This document shows positions 32,405-40,493 of a stretch of DNA of 64,000 nucleotides, piece by piece. This stretch comes from Bacillota bacterium (GTDB lineage Bacteria > Bacillota > Clostridia > Acetivibrionales > DTU013), in assembly GCA_023426125.1 (NCBI GenBank), contig JAFABI010000113.1, forward strand, positions 62,001 through 126,000. The letters are read 5' to 3'. Position 1 is the stretch's first letter. Each line of letters starts with the position of its first letter. A program made the translations under genes and the position numbers. The notes beneath the pieces are model-generated. The model saw only the letters and a program-made list of their open reading frames with translations, was not told where the DNA came from and searched no databases.

Positions 32405-33535
32405 CTATGAATTCTGCATGCAATCGCAGCCGTTTCCACCGTCGCACAGCATCCCCGGGAATTCTTCCATGGTTGACCTGTACATCAATTTTGCCATATC
32501 CATAATGGCAGCATCCGTCCGGCTGATTGCGGCATTTGCATATGCCGCGCAATAGCCGCATTCCCTGCAAAGCTTGCTGCAAAAGCCTGGGTCCTGTACA
32601 AACCTGTCAAGAAAGCCGTCCAGCTTGCGGTTATCCATCTCGGCCATTGTAATGGCAAAGGGCCTGCTTTCGGAAAAAAGCTCTAAAAGGCTTATCAGAT
32701 CGCCCTCATAATTTTCCTCAATATAATGGGTCACCGCTTTGGCCGGATTTCCGTCCAATACGTTGGATCTGCCCTGGAACTTGAAGTAGTCAATGCCTAT
32801 CTCCGAATAATGATGCAAGTCCTCCGGCCTTATCCAGTTAAGCCTGATAAGGTTCTCACCGCCGATGTGGATATTGTTGCACCTTGTACCGTAGTAAGGG
32901 TATTTGTCTTTGTACAGATGCGAGTGGGAAAAACTGTTATAATGAAAGGTCTTATACGGACAGTCGGTACGGCAGAAGGAATTGACGATGATTTCAAGAT
33001 CTCCCGAATACGCTTTTCTGATGTTTTTGAGGATATCGAAGCGCTTGTATATGTCTTCGTCAAGAACCAGCCGTTTTATTCCCAGTTCGTCATAAAACTC
33101 GGCTTTCATGGGGCTGTTGATGAGACAGACGGTAGACGCCTTGATCTTCAGTCCAGGAGCCTTGTACTTAACAATTTCCATCAGGGAAGGAAGGCATAAG
33201 GTAATCCACTGTACCCCGATCTCCTGCAGGCTTTCCAGAAAATCGCAGACTTTATGGAATCCTTCCTTTACCAATTCATCATTCCCCATACAGGATGCAT
33301 TAATGACATAGTTAAATTCGATCCCTTTGGCCCAGCTATATTTTACATACTTTTCAAGCTGTTCCATATCTATGGCCGGGAGGTTTTTAGGGGACCTGCA
33401 GGAGCCGAACAGGCTGTCAGGCGCCAGCTGCCCGTAAGTCTCGGTGATCTTTGAATGCCCATATTGGCTGTTCAGCTCCGCGTACCTGTCAATTGTCTCA
33501 TATTTGAAATCCGCCGGAGGACAAAAATACTTCAT
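32405..33535 (-). CDS. U32 family peptidase-like protein
   Basis: 376 residues. TIM-barrel-like pattern of the U32 group (YVKYSWAKGIEFNYVINASC, WITLCLPSLMEIVKYKAPGL, KIKASTVCLINSPMKAEFYD, DILKNIRKAYSGDLEIIVNS). Cys-rich segments SFCRTDCPY near 195 and CSKLCRECGYC near 322 could bind an iron-sulfur cluster, as in UbiU/UbiV and related U32 proteins. A Cys-rich tail ends the protein (GGNGCDCMQNS). Many members are not peptidases but act in hydroxylation or RNA modification. A frameshifted fragment of a paralogue lies at 36798-36887. Confidence 0.75.
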   Translation of the reverse strand: MKYFCPPADFKYETIDRYAELNSQYGHSKITETYGQLAPDSLFGSCRSPKNLPAIDMEQLEKYVKYSWAKGIEFNYVINASCMGNDELVKEGFHKVCDFLESLQEIGVQWITLCLPSLMEIVKYKAPGLKIKASTVCLINSPMKAEFYDELGIKRLVLDEDIYKRFDILKNIRKAYSGDLEIIVNSFCRTDCPYKTFHYNSFSHSHLYKDKYPYYGTRCNNIHIGGENLIRLNWIRPEDLHHYSEIGIDYFKFQGRSNVLDGNPAKAVTHYIEENYEGDLISLLELFSESRPFAITMAEMDNRKLDGFLDRFVQDPGFCSKLCRECGYCAAYANAAISRTDAAIMDMAKLMYRSTMEEFPGMLCDGGNGCDCMQNS

Positions 33536-33539
33536 AAAT

Positions 33540-33748
33540 CCTACTTCTTACATCATCGTATTCATACAATATGATACTATTTTTTTCATTGGAATGTGAC
33601 GACGGCATTCCGGCGGATGGTTTAAACCTCCCGCTGAAATGCAGGTCCCACCTGCAAAACCGGACACAATCCATATGCCAGCGTAGTCTCTATTCGGCCT
33701 CAGCAGCTCCTTTAAGCACAGATTCCCTGGCAGTCTGCTCTTAGCTTT
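33540..33748. other. Intergenic region with small hairpin
   Basis: No gene seen. A perfect hairpin TGCAGGT-CCC-ACCTGCA occurs at 33642-33658. The region ends at the gene remnant at 33749. Confidence 0.4.
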
Positions 33749-33857
33749 CTACCTTGCCTTTTCTGCCAGCAGTGTGCGCAGGGTTATTTTTTTTACTGTA
33801 CTTGCCTTCAAACGGGCAAGGTCGCCATCCTCCAGTTGAATCTTATATAATTGGCAA
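33749..33857 (-). pseudogene. Remnant of a paralogue of the lipoprotein at 42644-44458
   Basis: On the minus strand it reads LYKIQLEDGDLARLKAS and then KKITLRTLLAEKAR followed by TAG. The first part matches NKIQLVDGDPVRLKVS and the second TKKAALRELLTEKAGR (the C-terminus) of the 42644-44458 protein. More than 110 residues between these parts are missing. It directly abuts the methylase stop codon at 33859. Confidence 0.72.
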
Positions 33858-33858
33858 A

Positions 33859-34479
33859 TCAAATTATAGCAACTTGGCTATTATTTTTATAAGTATCCCA
33901 GGTTATATCATATTCATCAGCTTGATTGCCCCATACATCCCAATTATCCCTTTTCCCACGAGCGAAAAGCTCCAGATAAGGCCCCGGACTGCAATCATGA
34001 ATGAGCTTATATTGCTCTTCGGGTTTTCTAGAATGCTCTTGCTTTATTGATTTAATAACATTAACCTGTCTCCGGCCAGGGGCTAGAGTTCGCATACTGC
34101 CATGAATACCGAAAAGTATCATTTCAGTAGTATTTCTAAAATAGAAACCTACTCCCCTTCCATCAGGTTCACCATCTTTGCGAACCTTTTGCCATATAAT
34201 ATTCGTTTTATATATAAAGCCCCATGCTTTCATAACATCAAGACCATCCTGGAGTAAAGCATTGGGAACCCATAAATATAAATGACATGAAGTATCAGCA
34301 ACATTCTTGACTGGTATTTTGCAAATATCTTCAAGCTTTAATGTAGGATATCTATTCAATCTTTTATGCTCAGGTGCCATTTTCCCGGTTCTATTATTAA
34401 ACTGCCAGGGAGGATCGGCAAGGATCGTCTTGTATTTTCTATTGCCAATGGACTGTAAAAAATTTTCGTTTATGTTCAT
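33859..34479 (-). CDS. MT-A70 family DNA adenine methyltransferase
   Basis: 206 residues with the catalytic DPPW at 22-25 (ILADPPWQFNN), SCHLYLWVPNALLQDGLDVM and FYFRNTTEMILFGIHG, ending in the SAM-binding FARGKRDNWDVWGNQAD. Bacterial MT-A70 proteins such as M.MunI make N6-methyladenine in restriction-modification systems. It is one base after the nuclease gene (ATG has GAGGAGG upstream), so it is its operon partner and the likely cognate methylase. The recognition site is unknown. AT-rich compared with neighbours. Confidence 0.88.
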   Translation of the reverse strand: MNINENFLQSIGNRKYKTILADPPWQFNNRTGKMAPEHKRLNRYPTLKLEDICKIPVKNVADTSCHLYLWVPNALLQDGLDVMKAWGFIYKTNIIWQKVRKDGEPDGRGVGFYFRNTTEMILFGIHGSMRTLAPGRRQVNVIKSIKQEHSRKPEEQYKLIHDCSPGPYLELFARGKRDNWDVWGNQADEYDITWDTYKNNSQVAII

Positions 34480-34480
34480 A

Positions 34481-35068
34481 CTAGTCCTCCTCGTAAAGCT
34501 TCTTTGTTATACCAATAACTAATATCGGACATCCTCCTCCACTTCCACCTTCAATTCTCGGTAGTAGCTTTGATATATGTGTCGTGGAGTTACCATAAGA
34601 TGAACCTCGTCCAAGATCATCGAAAATATCCTGTAGCTCATCACATCTTGTAATTATAACACCAACGCTAATAGCCCGCAAATCGAATAGAAGTCTGAAA
34701 TTGTTCAAATCCCTATCATAAAATGGATCCTTATTGTTCCACTCTAGCTCAATTGCAATTCTGTTTTTATAACAATCTACTTTATGTGTAGGTGACTCCA
34801 TATTGATATCATCGACTTTTACAGAAGTTTCAAATTTCTTTTCTACCCATCCCCTGGTACCCATAAAATGATCTATCCATTTTGCTAACTCGGATTTATT
34901 GCCTCCACCATGTGTAATCCAGGATTTTTTAAGCTTGAAGCCTGAAAGTAGCTCAATAAGGTCTTCCCACTCATTTGGAAAATCATTTTTTAAAATTGCA
35001 CAAGCATGCTTCCATTCATGAACCTCATATTTCCCCAAGATAGTACTTGGAATATCATTTATACTCAT
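34481..35068 (-). CDS. Type II restriction endonuclease, BglII/BstYI-like
   Basis: 195 residues. The segment THKVDCYKNRIAIELEWNN gives D98-X8-E107-x-E109, the same spacing as the BglII active site (Asp, Glu, Gln in D-X8-E-x-Q). It is followed by DRDLNNFRLLFDLRAISVGV and IITRCDELQDIFDDLGRGSS as in BglII/BstYI enzymes, whose sites contain GATC. The nuclease is sandwiched between an S24 regulator (14 bases upstream) and a methylase (one base downstream). The sites cannot be read. The third active-site residue is Glu, not Gln. Confidence 0.75.
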   Translation of the reverse strand: MSINDIPSTILGKYEVHEWKHACAILKNDFPNEWEDLIELLSGFKLKKSWITHGGGNKSELAKWIDHFMGTRGWVEKKFETSVKVDDINMESPTHKVDCYKNRIAIELEWNNKDPFYDRDLNNFRLLFDLRAISVGVIITRCDELQDIFDDLGRGSSYGNSTTHISKLLPRIEGGSGGGCPILVIGITKKLYEED

Positions 35069-35082
35069 AAACTCTCACCTTT

Positions 35083-35718
35083 CTAGAAACTGATAAAAGT
35101 TCCGACAACTTTTCCTATAACTTTAAAGGTATCCTTCTTCAAATCTATAACCGTAGGTTGATATTCAGGATTGGAACTATGCGGCATTAAAGTTATAATA
35201 GAATCCGTTTTATAAAACTTCTTAATTGTTGCATCTTCGCCATCTACCAAAACAAGAGCAATTTGACCGTTTTCAACTTCCTTCTGGCAGCGGATCATGA
35301 TGAGCTGACCGTCAACAATATTGGAAAGGCTCATGCTGTCCCCTTTTACTCGTAGGTAAAAGCATTCACCTGATGGAACAAGAGCCGCATCAATAGAGGA
35401 ATACCCCAATATATTTTGTTCAGCATATAAAGGCTCGCCAGCTCTCACAACTCCTATTATAGGAAGCTCAATTGTTTTCTTGGGAATATATGCATTTTCA
35501 ATTATTGTATTCTTTCTTCTTTCATCTCTCCCAAGAAGATAATCGACAGTGACACTAAAAAAATCGGCAAGCTTAAATAAGGTTGATGTATCAGGGTCAT
35601 TTTTACCGATCTCATACATACCTACAGTTCCCCTTGATATACCAAGCAGATTTGCCAGGTCATTCTGTGTCATATTCCTCTCTTTTCTTAAAGATGTCAA
35701 TCTACTTCCAAAACTCAA
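35083..35718 (-). CDS. XRE-S24 regulator (LexA/CI-like, self-cleaving type)
   Basis: 211 residues. The N-terminal HTH is RLTSLRKERNMTQNDLANLL plus ISRGTVGMYEIGKNDPDTST (6-45). The C-terminal S24 domain has a cleavage site Ala93-Gly94 (VVRAGEP), the nucleophile Ser128 (GDSMS) and the base Lys166 (DATIKKF), all required for RecA-stimulated self-cleavage in LexA and CI repressors. It is the first gene of the operon with nuclease and methylase, so it probably represses it, and its removal upon DNA damage would be expected to raise expression. Classical R-M controller proteins lack this domain. Confidence 0.85.
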   Translation of the reverse strand: MSFGSRLTSLRKERNMTQNDLANLLGISRGTVGMYEIGKNDPDTSTLFKLADFFSVTVDYLLGRDERRKNTIIENAYIPKKTIELPIIGVVRAGEPLYAEQNILGYSSIDAALVPSGECFYLRVKGDSMSLSNIVDGQLIMIRCQKEVENGQIALVLVDGEDATIKKFYKTDSIITLMPHSSNPEYQPTVIDLKKDTFKVIGKVVGTFISF

Positions 35719-35733
35719 TTGTAATCCTCCTTT

Positions 35734-35856
35734 AAATGTAATTCCATATTACCATAATAAGCTAAAGCAAATAACACAGGTAACGATAAATTACATTTTT
35801 ACAAATTAAGCATTTGTATTTCCGTTTTAAATAACATATAATAAGATATGTAATTT
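35734..35856. promoter_or_regulatory. Repeated AAATTACAT boxes between S24 regulator and second methylase
   Basis: AAATGTAATT (35734-35743), AAATTACATTT (35788-35798) and ATGTAATTT (35848-35856) share the sequence AAATTACAT in both orientations in the 270-base AT-rich spacer between divergent genes. The S24 regulator is the likely ligand; sites could control both operons. No gene is seen in the spacer. Confidence 0.42.
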
Positions 35857-35987
35857 AAAATGACATTTCCAAGAGGGCTAGGCGTGGCATATAAACAGCA
35901 ATATAAATTTTTTTTATAAAAAGTGTTTACATTTATATCATTTATTGTATAATATTGTTATAAAATTGTATTTTTGTAAGGTTTGCT

Positions 35988-36797
35988 ATGATAAATTATA
36001 AAATAAAAAAACAAAATCCTTTAAATAATTTATATTATCAAAATGATATAAATGAAGTTTTTATAAAGGAAAATAATCCAAATGATTATAAAATCGAGAC
36101 TACCTCTTTATGGAGTTTTCCTGAAAGAGGTAGTTGGTCGACACATAATGGAGGATATAGAGGAAACTGGTCGCCTTATATCCCTAGAAACATAATATTA
36201 AGATATTCAAAAGAAGGAGACATTGTACTCGATCAATTCCTTGGAAGCGGAACTACTTTAATAGAAGCGTTACTTTTAAAAAGAAAAGGAATAGGCATAG
36301 ATATTAACCTAAAAGCAGTTGAATTAGCTCTCAAGAATACATACTCTCTATTATGTGATAGTACAAAATTGTCAATAAAACAAGGTGACGCATGTAATCT
36401 TGATTGCATTAAGGATAAGAGTATAGATCTGATATGTACGCATCCGCCATACAGTAATATAATTCGATATAGTGATAATAACGATGGTGATTTATCCCAG
36501 TTAGATATTGATGATTTTCTAAAAAAAATAAAAATTGTGGCTGCAGAATGTTTTAGGGTTTTAAAAAGTAACAAAAACTCTGCAATTCTTATGGGTGATA
36601 TCAGGCGAAAAAAGCATATTATTCCACTTGGATTTCGTGTAATGGACATCTTCATAAATTCAGGTTTTGCACTGAAGGAAATTATTATAAAAGAACAGCA
36701 TAATTGTAAATCCAACAATTTTTGGTATCCCCGAAGTATTGAACAGAATTTTCTTTTAATCAAGCATGAATATTTGTTTGTTTTTAGAAAACCATAG
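35988..36797 (+). CDS. DNA methyltransferase (N6-adenine or N4-cytosine type)
   Basis: 269 residues. SAM-binding motif I is VLDQFLGSGTT (80-90), followed by GIGIDIN, and the catalytic motif IV is THPPY (151-155), in the order I then IV. The segment FPERGSWSTHNGGYRGNWSP with YIPRNIILRYSKEGDIV precedes motif I. I know this layout from restriction-associated or orphan methylases. It is divergent from the S24-nuclease-methylase operon and strikingly AT-rich, suggesting acquisition. It may protect the second strand or a sub-site, or be an orphan. No classical ribosome binding site is seen: AAGG lies nine bases before the ATG. Confidence 0.82.
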   Translation: MINYKIKKQNPLNNLYYQNDINEVFIKENNPNDYKIETTSLWSFPERGSWSTHNGGYRGNWSPYIPRNIILRYSKEGDIVLDQFLGSGTTLIEALLLKRKGIGIDINLKAVELALKNTYSLLCDSTKLSIKQGDACNLDCIKDKSIDLICTHPPYSNIIRYSDNNDGDLSQLDIDDFLKKIKIVAAECFRVLKSNKNSAILMGDIRRKKHIIPLGFRVMDIFINSGFALKEIIIKEQHNCKSNNFWYPRSIEQNFLLIKHEYLFVFRKP

Positions 36798-36887
36798 ACG
36801 GATTGATAAGGCAAACGGTAGACGACCTGATCTTCAGGCCGGGTGCCTTGTATCTCACGATTTCCATCAAGGAAGGCATACGGTAAT
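36798..36887 (-). pseudogene. Fragment of a second U32 peptidase-like gene
   Basis: The minus strand reads ITVCLP, then after a four-base deletion LMEIVRYKAPGLKIRSSTVC and LINP. This corresponds to WITLCLPSLMEIVKYKAPGL and the next residues of the U32-like protein at 32405-33535 (about 80% identical at the base level with 33115-33205). Only about 30 codons remain, with a frameshift. It runs directly into a MITE-like repeat. Confidence 0.75.
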
Positions 36888-36888
36888 C

Positions 36889-36970
36889 TATGCGCCTTGC
36901 AGAAATAATCGCAAACGCTTTAATGCGTTATTTCTGCAAGGATAATTTAGTAGTTTTCGCTGTAGTACTA
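36889..36970. repeat. MITE-like repeat, copy 2 (left end missing)
   Basis: Right terminal repeat TTTTCGCTGTAGTACTA ends at 36970. Hairpin CCTTGCAGAAATAA (36895-36908) with TTATTTCTGCAAGG (36928-36941), perfect 14 bp. The left end has been replaced by the U32 fragment. Confidence 0.82.
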
Positions 36971-37031
36971 AAACGTTTTTTACTAAAACACTGACCATCG
37001 TATTCCGGATCATAAGAATGGTCGTAAATCG

Positions 37032-38102
37032 TTACTTTTCCTGCAAACCCTGCAGCATCCTTTCCACTACCTCCGCCCTCGGCATGGAGATCACCATGTC
37101 CGTTTTATCGGTGATTCCACTGACCTTCAGTTCTTTCGAACCGTTGATTGCACCTGCGACGCCGGCCCTGAAGCCGTGGCTCTTCCAGGCGATTTCCTGA
37201 ATATCCTTGTCCGCCAGCGCTTTGATCAATTCTGCCGATTGGGGCTTTACCGCGATCAGAACGTGGGAACTCCAGATGGTCGGTACCGGATAAAGGATGC
37301 GGATCCTTCCTTTTACATTTTCCCACTGCTCCGGATTCTGTACGGCAAATTCGATGATCTGGTTTTCATATCCCGCCACCATGGGATTCTCGCCTACGCC
37401 CTTGGTCAGATAGGCCTCAAAAAGCTTGGAGGATGAGTCCTCCAGATATCCCAGCCGGTTGTAAAAGTTTTTCAGTCTGGGTAAAACGGTTTCAATGGTG
37501 TTCCCGTCTACGACTTCCCCATTGTTGAGCATATTGGCCAGCAAGGCAAAAAACATATTGCCGGAGTTGGATTTTGCGGGATCCGTCGAAATGATCTTCA
37601 TGCTTCCGTACAAATCGTCAAGACCCGCTTCCGACCATTTCTTCCCGTCAATCGTCCATTGAATCAGCCGGGAAAAATCAATCACATAATAAACGCCGTT
37701 TCTCTCTTCGACAATCCCCTGCTTTATCAGCATGTCCGTGACCGTATCCCAGCTGTATATGACCAGGGGCGAATTAAAGATGGGTTCGCTTTTGACGAGC
37801 TGATTCCCCTGTGACTCCTTATAAAGCTCAAGCGCAATCTGACTGGAGGGAAAAAGGAAATCGCTGCTGCTTGCGCTCTTTACCATGTCAATGGAGCCCG
37901 CTTTGGAATAGTCCACCGTCAGCCCGTATTTCTTCTTCAGGAGGCTCTTGACCCCCGCATCTTCGAAAAAGCCTTCCTTTTCGCCTCCGATAAACCCTTT
38001 GAGCGACACATTGGTTTTCCCGCCGCCGTTTAGATAGTATATTCCCAGACCTGCCGCAATGACGGCAACCAGTATGAGTATCCCGATCAATCTTGGTTTC
38101 AT
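37032..38102 (-). CDS. Extracellular solute-binding protein, membrane-anchored
   Basis: 356 residues. A single N-terminal membrane anchor (LIGILILVAVIAAGLGIYYL) is followed by a two-lobed binding-protein-like domain (FIGGEKEGFFEDAGVKSLLK, FLFPSSQIALELYKESQ, YGSMKIISTDPAKSNSGNMF). This resembles the SBP_bac_11-type proteins found with XpaC/TelA-type genes. The ATG is overlapped by the stop of the XpaC-like gene (ATGA), so translation is coupled. It ends an operon with a VWA lipoprotein that has a similar binding domain. Confidence 0.75.
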   Translation of the reverse strand: MKPRLIGILILVAVIAAGLGIYYLNGGGKTNVSLKGFIGGEKEGFFEDAGVKSLLKKKYGLTVDYSKAGSIDMVKSASSSDFLFPSSQIALELYKESQGNQLVKSEPIFNSPLVIYSWDTVTDMLIKQGIVEERNGVYYVIDFSRLIQWTIDGKKWSEAGLDDLYGSMKIISTDPAKSNSGNMFFALLANMLNNGEVVDGNTIETVLPRLKNFYNRLGYLEDSSSKLFEAYLTKGVGENPMVAGYENQIIEFAVQNPEQWENVKGRIRILYPVPTIWSSHVLIAVKPQSAELIKALADKDIQEIAWKSHGFRAGVAGAINGSKELKVSGITDKTDMVISMPRAEVVERMLQGLQEK

Positions 38103-38698
38103 TTCAATCCCTCCGTTTTCAAGGTCTTTTCCAGAACGGAAATCTCCGCATTCAAGTCGATGGTATCATCTTCAAGCTTACTCTCCAGCTGTCTTGTCAA
38201 CGTCGCATTCATTGTTTTAAACATGCTTTCGCACTTAAGGATGGTTTCTTCCACCTCCACAGGCCTGACCTGCTCTTCCGTCAGCTCCGTATATTGTTTT
38301 ACGATCCTTGCAGTGCTGTCCAGATAATAGCTTAAGATAACTTTGAACTCCTGCGGATCTTCCCTGTATTTTTTCATAAAGTTCTCAAACGTCAGACACA
38401 GGATTTCTATTTCACTCTTTACCAGGGGTTTTTTAACTTTTGATGCATAATAGCGGATTTCCACAAGTCTTTCGCGTCCCTGTGCAAGTGTTTTTTCCAT
38501 GATCCCGTGGATATCTTCTGCCGGTCTGTTTTGGCCGCCCGAAGGCAGCAGCAGCGTAACCGCGGCAAATACCGCGGCTCCTGTGGCAGCGGCGATTAAA
38601 GGATGGAGCTGCAAGAGAAAAAAGAAAATAAGGAAGGCCGCTCCGCCCGATATTCCTGCAGCAATACTGCCCGTCAGCCTGACAGAAGATTTCTTCAT
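38099..38698 (-). CDS. XpaC-like protein (5-bromo-4-chloroindolyl phosphate hydrolysis family)
   Basis: 199 residues. Two N-terminal membrane helices (SIAAGISGGAAFLIFFFLLQ and AATGAAVFAAVTLLLPSG) and a helical cytoplasmic part (EIRYYASKVKKPLVKSEIEI, ILSYYLDSTARIVKQYTELT). This matches the XpaC family of membrane proteins often next to telA. No telA is next to it here. The start overlaps the stop of the VWA gene by one base. Confidence 0.78.
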   Translation of the reverse strand: MKKSSVRLTGSIAAGISGGAAFLIFFFLLQLHPLIAAATGAAVFAAVTLLLPSGGQNRPAEDIHGIMEKTLAQGRERLVEIRYYASKVKKPLVKSEIEILCLTFENFMKKYREDPQEFKVILSYYLDSTARIVKQYTELTEEQVRPVEVEETILKCESMFKTMNATLTRQLESKLEDDTIDLNAEISVLEKTLKTEGLK

Positions 38699-40287
38699 CA
38701 GTTATACCCCCTTACCTTCTTAAAAGCGTCGATCAGGTCTTCTTTCCCATCGAAGATTCTTGCCCTTGTCAGCTCTGTTATGGCATTCAGCTGTTTTTCC
38801 GAAGCACTTCCGAAAAGTATGGAAAAAACGGGAATATCCTTGCCCGATTCCTTCCACACAGCCTGCAAATCGTTAAAGCTTTTCCCCGTATTGGATTCAC
38901 CGTCGGTCATCAGTACAATGGAAGTAATGTATTGATCGGTATTGCTGTTCCTGATCTCTTCCATCGCCTGTATCACCGGACTGTATATGTCCGTGGAGCC
39001 GCCCGGTTGCAGCCTGTTTATCTCCTGCGTCAGCTGCTCCATATCCGTCGGATCGTTTCCCGTAACCTTCCAGGAAGAAATCACATTGCCGCTGAAAGGA
39101 ATGACAACGGTAACATCTTCGCTGGAGGATTGCAGCAGGTATTGTCTTGCGCTCTCCTGGTCCAGCAGGGTTTCCATTGCTTCTTTCAGCCTTTTTTCTC
39201 CCTCCCCGTTCATGCTGCCGGAAAAATCGAGACAAAAATACGTAAGGGATGGCTTTTTGAACTGTGTCTGGTAAAGGTTCAAAGCTTCATTAATCACCCC
39301 TGCGGAGGGCATTCTTATGGGAGAAAGTACTTTTTTCGTATCAATACCCCAATCGGGATTAAACACATTTTGATCATAATCTGCCGTCAGACCGCCCAGG
39401 CCCGTCCTTCTGCCAAGCCCCGCGATTTTATCCTGAACCTCTTTTGAAAGCAGATATTCCTGAAGTTTCGTAAAAAGCCGCTCTTTTTTTTCATCTCCCT
39501 TGTTCAGGTAGCATAAGGGAGAATCCGCAATGACAAGTCCGTCATAGGGATAAACCGCATAGAGCGGTTCTTTGCCCTGTTTGACAAGCTCTTGATTGGT
39601 CTCGATGATCATGGACTCATAATTTACCATGGCATCATAATCGCCCTTCAGAAACAGGTCCTTCAACCAGCCTGAGCTTCCGGAAGAACGGTTTATACCG
39701 GAGAGCAGTGTCCTTATCCCATCCTTCAGCTGCGGATCATGAAGATTTTCCATAGTGATTGTTTCGGGGTTGCCAAGCAAAGCATAAAGGAAACCTATAT
39801 AGGCGCTGGCGCCTGAATTGGACTGGGTTGCCGAAGTCATCATAAAGCTTAGTTTTTTGTTATTGATTGCATCCAATATGTCCCTGACCGGCACTTTCCT
39901 GCCGGTAAAGCCAAGCTCTTCAGCCAGGCTCTTTCGTATTCCGAAAACTACCGGCGAGGTCATGATGGATTGCATATGCTTGACAATATGTCCTTTATCG
40001 CCAAGAGTGACCCATAGACTGTTGGCAGGCCAAACGACGTCGGCATCGATACCGCCTTTTTCAAGCTCCAGCATGATATCCACCGAGCCTTTGTACTGCA
40101 TTTCGATATCTACCCGGTTGATTTTTTCAAATTCCTCCAGGATCGGCTCAAGGGTATCGTTTTCCGAGCCGGACAGGATCACCAGCTTATCCTTCGATAT
40201 TGTACAGCCGGCAAAGGAGAATAGCACAAATAACGCGATCACCATTATAAGTACCGGGGTTGCGCATTTTTGCAAAAATATCTTCAT
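38698..40287 (-). CDS. Lipoprotein with solute-binding and VWA domains
   Basis: 529 residues from ATG 40287 (GAGGGTGG nine bases upstream). Lipobox LFSFAGC. The N-terminal 300 residues are a periplasmic-binding fold (LVILSGSENDTLEPILEEFE, ATQSNSGASAYIGFLYALLG, DAMVNYESMIIETNQE). The C-terminal 200 are a von Willebrand A domain with MIDAS motif DFSGSMNGEG and MTDGESNTG. VWA domains bind metal and protein partners. First gene of an operon with the XpaC-like protein and a second binding protein. The ligand is unknown. Confidence 0.85.
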   Translation of the reverse strand: MKIFLQKCATPVLIMVIALFVLFSFAGCTISKDKLVILSGSENDTLEPILEEFEKINRVDIEMQYKGSVDIMLELEKGGIDADVVWPANSLWVTLGDKGHIVKHMQSIMTSPVVFGIRKSLAEELGFTGRKVPVRDILDAINNKKLSFMMTSATQSNSGASAYIGFLYALLGNPETITMENLHDPQLKDGIRTLLSGINRSSGSSGWLKDLFLKGDYDAMVNYESMIIETNQELVKQGKEPLYAVYPYDGLVIADSPLCYLNKGDEKKERLFTKLQEYLLSKEVQDKIAGLGRRTGLGGLTADYDQNVFNPDWGIDTKKVLSPIRMPSAGVINEALNLYQTQFKKPSLTYFCLDFSGSMNGEGEKRLKEAMETLLDQESARQYLLQSSSEDVTVVIPFSGNVISSWKVTGNDPTDMEQLTQEINRLQPGGSTDIYSPVIQAMEEIRNSNTDQYITSIVLMTDGESNTGKSFNDLQAVWKESGKDIPVFSILFGSASEKQLNAITELTRARIFDGKEDLIDAFKKVRGYN

Positions 40288-40371
40288 AAGACACCACCCT
40301 CGCAAATCAAATTCAATGCTTATGTTAGTATCTTACAAAATGAATGTTAATTCGATGATAAGGCTTTGTTA

Positions 40372-40468
40372 AGTACTTGTGCAAATATAACTTCCCGTAT
40401 AGGTTTCGGAAAATACAGTCCATTGCGGCCGGCATTTTCCAAAAAACGGGAAGAATATTTGCAGTACT
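40372..40468. repeat. Diverged relative of the 146-bp palindromic repeat
   Basis: AGTACTTGTGCAAATATAAC with CTTCCCGT on the left pairs with ACGGGAAG and AATATTTGCAGTACT on the right; inside, GGAAAAT pairs with ATTTTCC. AATATAACTTCC and GGAAGAATATTT, then the CTCCTAAG end, are shared with copies A and B. It lies between the exporter stop (40494) and the VWA gene start. Confidence 0.6.
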
Positions 40469-40493
40469 CCTAAGTATCTGAGGAATACGTGAA

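Noticed and set aside
33859..36797. The R-M island as a prophage remnant because of the S24 repressor
   Set aside because: No integrase, structural, replication or lysis gene is present; the regulator is tightly linked to nuclease and methylase.
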